Positions 57,291 through 64,000 of a stretch of DNA of 64,000 nt are shown here, one piece after another; position 1 is the first letter of the stretch; each line of letters opens with the position of its first letter. A model generated the notes under the pieces. The model ran no database searches, was not told where the DNA came from, and worked only from the letters and a program-made list of their open reading frames with translations. A program made the position numbers and the translations under genes. Location of the stretch: assembly GCF_000715075.1 (NCBI RefSeq), contig NC_134095.1, positions 57,408,419 to 57,472,418 of the forward strand, given 5' to 3'. The DNA is from Nicotiana tabacum (Eukaryota > Streptophyta > Magnoliopsida > Solanales > Solanaceae).

Positions 57291-57908
57291 ATTGGCCTGC
57301 CAACGAACTCCTTACCAAGGAAATCCTAAAGCTGCTCCTCCAACTCCTTTAACTCTGTCGGTGCCATACGATACGATGTTTAGCATCAAATCAATACCAA
57401 AATCAACAACCTTTCCCGACGACATGCCCGGCCACAAGAAACACATCCGAAAGTCCCTCACCACTGGAACTGAATCAATGGTAGGAGTCTATACACTGAC
57501 ATCCATCACGAAAGACCAAATAAGAAAGACAATCCTTCCCAGACGTCCGTTGGGTCTTCGAATAAACCACTCTACTAGGATATAATCCGTCGAACCTCGC
57601 CACTCAATCCGTAGCATTTCCGGCATAGCCACCAGCCCTGCCTTAGTGCAATAGTCCAGAATGACACAACACGGAGAAAACCAGTCTAAACCCAATATCA
57701 TATCCAAAATCAAACATACCAAGCAACAAAAGATCCGCTCGGGTCTCCAAACCCCGGTAGTCACTAAGCAATGCCAATTCACGCGACCCACAACCACAAC
57801 ATAGTCTGAATATGAGAACTCCCCATCTCTAAATCCATATGGAACCTGAATCACCATATTCGATCCCATTTTTGCCATCTGAATACATACCACACCTCTA
57901 ATATCCAA
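57290..57908 (-). pseudogene. gypsy protease and pol-linker remnant
   Basis: The open frame 57908-57489 reads VNWHCLVTTGVWRPERIFCC, then LVCLILDMILGLDWFSPCCV, ILDYCTKAGLVAMPEMLRIE and WRGSTDYILV. The DMILGLDWFSP...ILD segment is the C-terminal half of the chromovirus aspartic protease (family form DVILGMDWLSPYHAILDC). Further left (57420-57290) lies the linker before RT (MPPDREKVVDFGID-like, then ELKELEEQL-like wording). The catalytic D-S/P-G motif and the RT are absent. This is the only coding trace in the element. Confidence 0.72.
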
Positions 57909-60318
57909 TCATTCCACGAGAGATACTCTAAAATTCCTCTGCGCCACCAAGCAAACTCGAATATCAGTAGTCGATCTAACAAGAAAGTGTCGTAATACCA
58001 CCAAAGTACCATCAACTTAATCATATTTCCCTTTCCTATTTTTTTGAAACATATACCCTCATCAAATCACCCCAAATTAGAAATACCATTTCCTTCATCA
58101 TCCGAAGACCCTTTCTCTAATTATCTGAAGCTCATTTCTCTAACTATTTGAAACTGCCCGCTGCCTAAGAGTTGTGACCTTCCTTTCAGAACTGATATGT
58201 GCCCTTACACATGCAAATCTAAGTCTTACACAACACACCGCATATACTATACCATCCTAGGGTAACATGAAAACTTTATATCCCTTCCGAGCCATAAGAA
58301 ACTATGTACTCAACCAACCACGAACTTCCCATTGTTCCCATTCAGAAAAAAATCACTTCACATCCCATGCTTCTTGTACTCGCAAAAAATACGCATCTTT
58401 AACCATGGTAGAAATCATCAAGAACTCTCCGGCTCTCTTTTCTCTAAACCAAACCTGTCAGTACTAAATCTTTCTAACTCAACCAAACTACGCATGCCAC
58501 TAAACCCAAGAGCATTGTCGCGAAACACCTATAGAAACTCATTACCTCGCAAGCACCCAAGGAACTAATCATATCCTTACCATACCGATTTGGCCTACTA
58601 CAAAGCTATCCCGTCTATCCAAGTCCCTTCTAATTCACCTTTAACTTGATACTTTTTCTTGCTATAACACCACCATTTCTCAACCCAGACTCACCACATG
58701 AGACTCAAGCATAAAACCACACCGTCTAAGGCTCACAAGCCGCTGAATACTCTCTTAAATGTTCCCAAAAGCACCACATTCAAAATACCTACCCCCAAGA
58801 GACTTCCTGCGAATCCAAAGACATTACCTCCACCTTCCGGATACTGATGTTTAGAATCCCATAATTGATTTAGAAATGACACAAGTCTTGACACCCTCCA
58901 AATGCAAACCTCATTTTCTAGACAAAATACAACCTGAAAATCTTCAATTATTACGTGAAAATCCTGAACCCATTAGAACCATTCCCGAGAGTCATTCACT
59001 CTACTCAAACGGCAATTAGCCTGATCAAACGAACCGAACAACTTGTGCCTCATTAGCACTCCTAACACTGCCGAATATAACCTTACCTTAATGCACCAAG
59101 CAACTTCCTATTCTATGCACCGAGCATCGTTTACCAACAACAATTCAAGACATTCTGTGATTCTCCACACCTATGAAGCATACTATATCCTTTGTTAAGA
59201 ATTTTCCTTTACTTGAGCCATCATCGATCTCAATATCCGTAGGCCATAACTGATTCGCCCGAACGCCTCGAACTAGGACCAACATAGCACATAACCATGC
59301 AATCAACTAATCAATAGAAGACTCCCCCACTTGGTTCAAAGCCATAGATCAAAACACACTCAATAACTCATAAAGCGTATACTTTATTGCTGCCATAATA
59401 CCATAGTTAGATTAAACTCAAATCCTTTGTAAGCTAGGGAAAACACAGATCATCAGGTACTTTAAATCTTCTGCAAATCTCGCATTTACTCTCGCAACAG
59501 TTAAACCCTCTCTCTTAAGCGACTTAATTTAAATCATAGCACATATCTTTCACTTGCAAATGAGATCTTCTATTAGACAACATAAAGATCACACAAACTT
59601 CTGAACACTCCGCAGGAGATAACCTACCTTCTTCACCTCGAACTAACCTTTCCGCATACCTTCTACCGTCATAAACTTTACGTAGTCACTTAGTCTTCTT
59701 GAGTCTGAACTCATAGTGCAACATGAAATTGACTTCACTCCCAACTGGGAAACATTAAAAGATTCTTCACACGCCCATAACTCGGGACTACACCTCGAAT
59801 CAAGATGGAAATCAAGCACTTAATAATTCTTCTATCCTCCAGCAGACCCTTCTCGTCGCTCCCAATCATATGGATACATCTTGTAGAACTAACATACTCA
59901 TCACATAGCCATCCAGCCGTCACTTCCACTAATAGGGACAATACCAAACATATAAGTTCTAAAAACACTTGCTCACACAATCAGCACCTCGGTGCTCAAG
60001 CTATAGACAAAATCTGGCCTCAAGTCCCCTAGACCGGCCCAACATCAACTCACAGAGATCACATCTCGCCCCTCGATCAGGGAATCACAAGCCATCGATG
60101 CACATCTGATACTGAGCGCTCATGCGTGCACATGAACGTGTGGAAGGAATTCAAAGAGTTACATTTCAAGTAGAATCAAGGACGCACAATAAGAATTCAA
60201 GAATGTGAAGTTTTTCCTAAAGGTTCTGCAGCCTCTCGAGGATAAACACAGACGTCTCCATACCGATCCGCGAGACTCTACTAAACCTGCTCATGACTCG
60301 TGAGACCTATGTAACCTA
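57909..60318. other. Internal region of the gene-poor element, 5' part; no gag recognised
   Basis: About 2.4 kb where gag should lie. No MARTR-type start, gag domain or CCHC knuckle was found on the minus strand, only short unrelated frames (for example 59980-59735). It could be heavily decayed gag or non-coding filler. Confidence 0.5.
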
Positions 60319-60331
60319 GGCTCTGATACCA
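60319..60331 (-). promoter_or_regulatory. Primer-binding site, initiator tRNA-Met
   Basis: The minus strand reads TGGTATCAGAGCC just inside the 5' LTR: a 13-base match to the complement of the initiator tRNA-Met 3' end, intact despite the missing genes. Confidence 0.93.
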
Positions 60332-60334
60332 ACT

Positions 60335-63048
60335 TGTCATGACCCAAAACCTGGAACCGGTCGTGATGGCGCCTCTCGTGAATACAAGGCCAGCCAACTA
60401 GTCCCAATTCAATTTTTAATAGTTAAACATTAGCAAATAGTCTAAGCAAGAGTAAATAAACAAAAGACTAAGCAAAAGCTTTTATAATGTGCGGAATACA
60501 GCCCAAACACAACCCGACATCGGGGTTTCACAAGTCACGAGCATCTACAAAGGTCTAAAATACAACTAAGTTATAAAATAGGCTAAATACAGTCCAAGGA
60601 CATCAAGAAGGAGAAAAGCAATGCTGTGAACGCCGACAACTACCTTGCTAAACTCTGATGACTCTGCCTACGATCAGCCAATACCTCCTACCGGGTTCAA
60701 AAGTACCTAAATCTGCACACAAGGTGCAGGGAGTAAAGTGAGTACTCCAACTTAGTGAGTAATAATCATAAATAAAGTCTGAATGGTAAGAAATCACGAA
60801 AAGTGCATCAACATGTTGTATGAATGCAAAACAATTAGTGCAGATAAGTACATAAATCCACCCCTCGGGCACAAATACACAATTAAACAGGTAAATGACA
60901 GACAAATAAGAAAGGTAAGCATATAAGGTTCACCCCTTGGGCACAATGTCAACAAATCCGGCCCTCGGGCAATATCTCAGAACAATACCAGCCCCTCGGG
61001 CTATATATCACATCACAATGGGTATCCGCGCTCACTGGGGGTGTGCATACTCCTGGAGGGGCCCCTTACGGCCCAAGCGCAATATCAAGCCACCTCATGG
61101 CATCATAAACAGGCTCTCGGCCTCATATTAATATCAAGCCACCTCGTGGCGTACAATCTCAAGCCGACCCAGAAGATATCCCCACAACACAGGCCCTCGG
61201 CCTTACTCAGTCAAAAATCATATAAGCCTCTCAGGCAATAGTAAAACAGTGTTTCTCAGCCCAAAACATCATTTTAAATATCATTTGAGTATTAAAACTG
61301 AGTGAACATGGCTGAGTATTAAAAAAACAGTGGAAAATAACATGACTGAGTTCAAGTACAAAGTCAAAATAGTGAGACAATATCAACAAAATCCCTGAAG
61401 GGTTCTAATAGTTGGCATGAAGCCCAAATATGGCATGAAGCTCAAATAATGATGATAGCAAATAGATTTCAGTCAAGTATACGGTAAAATCATCAAGTAA
61501 GGCGGACCAGGTTACAATCCCCAATAGTGCATGACCTCACGCTCGTCATCAAGCGTGTGCATCACCTCAATATAGTACTACGATATGCAATCCAGGGTTT
61601 CAAACCCTCACAACATCATTTACAATCATTACTCACCTCGAACCGGCTAAATCTCTAGCTCGCGACGCCTTTACCCCTCGAATCGGCCTCCATGCACGTC
61701 AAATCTATCCAAAATCAAGCGAGTACGTCAACATATGCTAAGGAAGCAAAGCCCAAGAGAAAACAATCAACAAAGGGCACAAATCCCGAAATTACCAAAA
61801 CCCGACCCCTAGGCCCACGTCTCGAAAGTTAGAAATATTTTTACATCAATAGATTCCTTATCTCTCCATGAGTCTATGCATATCAAGAATACCAGAATCG
61901 GAGTTCAAATGACTCATCAAATCCTCATTTTAAAGCCTCTTAAACTCAAGCCCTAATCCCCCATTTTTAGCCCTTTAATTCCTTTAATTACAGCCTTAAT
62001 CAATGAAATACTACCATAGAAATGTGTTTTAGGTCCAAAATCCTTACCTTAATGAAGTTCCCTTGAATCCCTCTTCCAAATCGTCCAAAAGCTCTCAAGC
62101 CGAAGTCAAAAATGGTGGAATAGCTCAATTTCGCGAAATGAAATAACTTATATGTTCTGCCCAGGCCTTTCTGTATCTGCGGTCCTTCAACCGTATCTGC
62201 GGTACCGCATTTGCTGTTAAATATTCAGCTCCTGCGTAAATCACTAATCCAACCTAAACTGCATTTGCGACCATATTTCCGCATCTATGACATTGCAGAT
62301 GCGGTCTCCTTACCGCTTCTGCGGTTTCCTATTCCTCAAGCCTCTCCCGCTTCTACGGCTCCCAAACCGCAAGTGCGAAAATACCAGAAGCAACAATATC
62401 AGCTGCTGCAACAAGATTCCAACCTCTCCGGCAACAATCCGAAATGACCCCGAGGCCCCCAGAACCTCAACCAAAATCACAAACATAACCCAATACCTTA
62501 TACAAACTTGTTCCAATCATTAAAACACTTCAAACAACATCAAATCAATTAAAACACCTCGTATTCAAGCCAAACATTCTAAAATCTTCCAAATTATGGT
62601 TTCAATCAAAAACCTAACCAAACCATGTCCTAATGACCTAAAATTTTGTACACACATCCCAAATCACACAACAGAACTACTGCAATATCAAACTCTCACC
62701 TATCAACCGAAAAAAGCCGAAGTCTCAATTTCGCCAATTCAAGCCTAAACCTTCCACGGACTTCCAAAATGCATTCCGATCACGCTCCTAAGTCCCAAAT
62801 AACCTAACAGAGCTAACCATATTATAAAAATTCTGATCCAAGATCATCTACAAATATGTCAAATCTTGGTCAAACCTTTTGAATTACAAGCTTCAAACTG
62901 AGAACTGTTCTTCCAAATTTCATGTCGATTACCCTGAAAATCAAAACCAACAATTTATATGAGTCATAATACATCACACGGGGTAAGTCATGTCCGAGAA
63001 CTGGCAAGTCAAGTTTAAAAGCTCGATACGACCGGTTGGGTCGTTACA
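60335..63048 (-). repeat. 5' LTR of the gene-poor element, 2714 bp
   Basis: The minus strand begins TGTAACGACCCAACCGGTCG at 63048 and ends GGGTCATGACA at 60335, two to three bases from the primer-binding site. Its CpG-rich block with ACCGCAGATACGG/GCAGATGCGG motifs (62160-62400) is longer than in the partner LTR. Each LTR carries its own deletion, so both have decayed since insertion. Confidence 0.93.
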
Positions 63049-63053
63049 TTAAT
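63049..63053. repeat. Target-site duplication TTAAT, right
   Basis: Identical to 53380-53384 and directly adjacent to the 5' LTR start TGTAACGACCC (minus strand). Confidence 0.93.
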
Positions 63054-63188
63054 AATACTATTAGGCATGCATCTTTTTCTCTTAGTGTTTGTGTAAATGG
63101 TTAAAAGTTAGAGAAAGGGGTTCGCTTGGCAGGTGGTGTTAGATGGGTGTTAGACATGTGTAAGGGGTAGTTTGGGACGTGACAAAGT

Positions 63189-63200
63189 TGGTATCAGAGT
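63189..63200 (+). promoter_or_regulatory. Primer-binding site of the plus-strand gypsy element
   Basis: TGGTATCAGAGT follows the LTR end at 63184 by four bases. The last base departs from the usual C. Confidence 0.85.
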
Positions 63201-64000
63201 TAGGCTTTAAGTCCGGGGTCACGGAGCAGTGTTTGGTAGAGTCTTGTTCATGGGTATGTAGACGTCCATAGTTATGACCTTGAGGCTACTGAACATCTAG
63301 AATGTTGTCTCTTCTTTCATTCCTTATTCGTGCGTTGAGCTTAACCAAGTTAAACATTGAGATAAACTTTCACATATGGCTAGGACACGCGCATCCTCCT
63401 CTGCTGGACAACACTAGAAGTTTGGAAATATGTATAACTAAGAGCTTCCTTGGGTACATGGGATTTTCATCTGTTGTTGTTGAGATTGGAAATATTATAA
63501 ATTTTGGGATGAATTCATTTCTAAAGAAAAACTTTGCCAAAATTTTATTTTTAAAGAAGTTCGAGTGTTAGTCAAATTTTAGACATTATTGTAAAATAGT
63601 CTAGGATATTATTTTTTTCCTAAGAGTGATTTGTTTAAAATTCGAGGTTGCAGACATAACTCTCTGTTACTAGTTTGATCAGGAGAGGAAAGAATTGTGC
63701 GCAAAACTAATAAGCGTGATAGCTTAGCCACGTTTAGGCTATTGTGATTGGTAATGAAAGATATTTTGAGAAAAAAATACTTATATAGTTCTCACTTAAT
63801 GTCTAATGAAGTAATTTGATAGTATTAGTGATATTATATGTGTGATTGTGGTATAAGAATGCATAAATCAAGTGCACTGACTAGAAGTATAATAGTGACA
63901 TTTAGTGATGCAAAACCTATTAATGGTGAGAGTTTGTAGATAAGTGCTAGCTTGCGAGAGAAAATAATACTTAAGCATATGCTTAATGCACCAATATAGT
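63201..64000 (+). other. Leader and decayed internal region of the plus-strand gypsy element
   Basis: Apart from the 13-codon gag start, no domain is recognisable. The sequence becomes AT-rich and featureless towards the window end. Confidence 0.45.
63376..63417 (+). pseudogene. gag start remnant of the plus-strand gypsy element
   Basis: ATG at 63376 reads MARTRASSSAGQH and then TAG. MARTRAS-type N-termini are typical of this gag class and correspond to MARTHTASSVEQ at 4107 in the left element. No gag domain could be followed after the stop. Confidence 0.7.

Larger units (their letters stand above)
53385..63048 (-). mobile_element. Structurally complete but gene-poor LTR retrotransposon, 9664 bp
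   Basis: It has everything needed in cis: LTRs at 60335-63048 (5') and 53385-56043 (3'), a primer-binding site for initiator tRNA-Met (60331-60319), a polypurine tract (56060-56044), TG...CA ends, and a perfect 5-bp target duplication TTAAT (53380-53384 and 63049-63053). The 4291-bp internal region has only a protease/linker remnant; gag, RT, RNase H, integrase and chromodomain are not recognisable. The LTRs are Tekay-like. It probably moved, if at all, with enzymes from relatives (a large non-autonomous derivative), or it lost its genes by deletion after insertion. Confidence 0.93.
52440..63184 (+). repeat. 5' LTR of a plus-strand gypsy element, interrupted by a complete LTR element
   Basis: The right end is GTTTGGGACGTGACA at 63184, followed by AAGT and a primer-binding site at 63189. 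Left of the nested element the sequence includes a 30-bp tandem repeat, GTATAACTCACCCCTTACGT and TGCAGATACCGTTGCAAGAG, and stops at TTAAT (53380-53384). It resumes with TTAAT at 63049. The LTR is thus split by the element 53385-63048. Its left boundary is unresolved, so 52440 is only a minimum. Confidence 0.7.

Noticed and set aside
62211..62523. Two 78-codon overlapping frames and their 68-codon antisense partner
   Set aside because: They sit in the CpG-rich block of an annotated LTR, and the homologous block at 55225-55400 gives similar accidental frames.
63189..63200. tRNA gene fragment (TGGTATCAGAG)
   Set aside because: It is the primer-binding site after an LTR end; no cloverleaf is present. 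The same holds at 4296 and 60319.

Overview
The window reads as plant nuclear DNA, AT-rich and dominated by nested transposable elements. It probably comes from a Solanaceae genome: the one intact gene encodes a potato-carboxypeptidase-inhibitor-type knottin, a family I associate with Solanaceae, and the Tekay-like, Tat-like, RTE and CACTA relics suit that family. Genus cannot be fixed from sequence alone. No bacterial, organellar or rRNA/tRNA sequence was seen.

Layout. 1-8533: minus-strand Ty3/gypsy element cut by the window edge, with decayed pol and gag, a primer-binding site and a 5' LTR. A 733-bp hAT-type element sits in its reverse transcriptase and a 1.4-kb retroposon-like insert sits in its LTR. 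8619-18928: an L1-type LINE with a 12-bp target duplication. It is split by a foreign block (about 9990-14095) carrying a 37-bp-arm palindrome, an eight-copy minisatellite and a plant-mobile-domain pseudogene, and by a 2991-bp solo LTR. 18929-22905: the only gene-like island, with an intact two-exon cystine-knot inhibitor gene (minus strand) and a small RTE-LINE tail. 22906-37622: an LTR fragment interrupted by a minus-strand CACTA (En/Spm) element, whose transposase genes are themselves split by two large LTR insertions; the second of these holds a MITE. 37623-42630: truncated Tekay-type chromovirus (3' LTR plus integrase with chromodomain, RNase H and part of RT). 42631-47618: LTR fragments. 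47619-51292: RTE LINE 3' end split by a solo LTR. About 52440-64000: LTR and leader of a plus-strand gypsy element, with a structurally complete but largely gene-less LTR element (53385-63048, TSD TTAAT) inside that LTR.

Functionally, only the inhibitor gene looks able to make an intact protein. Every transposon gene shows stops, frameshifts, insertions or lost catalytic residues. Five insertions have exact target duplications (TCAATAAA, CTCTG, CCCAC, ATATT, TTAAT), so nesting order can be read directly. Solo LTRs outnumber complete elements, pointing to LTR-LTR recombination. I found no convincing new coding system. The most unusual items are the inhibitor with two extra cysteines and no C-terminal tail, the composite block inside the LINE, the gene-poor LTR element with intact ends, and shared architecture (CpG-rich inverted blocks and splice-donor-like motifs) among otherwise divergent LTRs.
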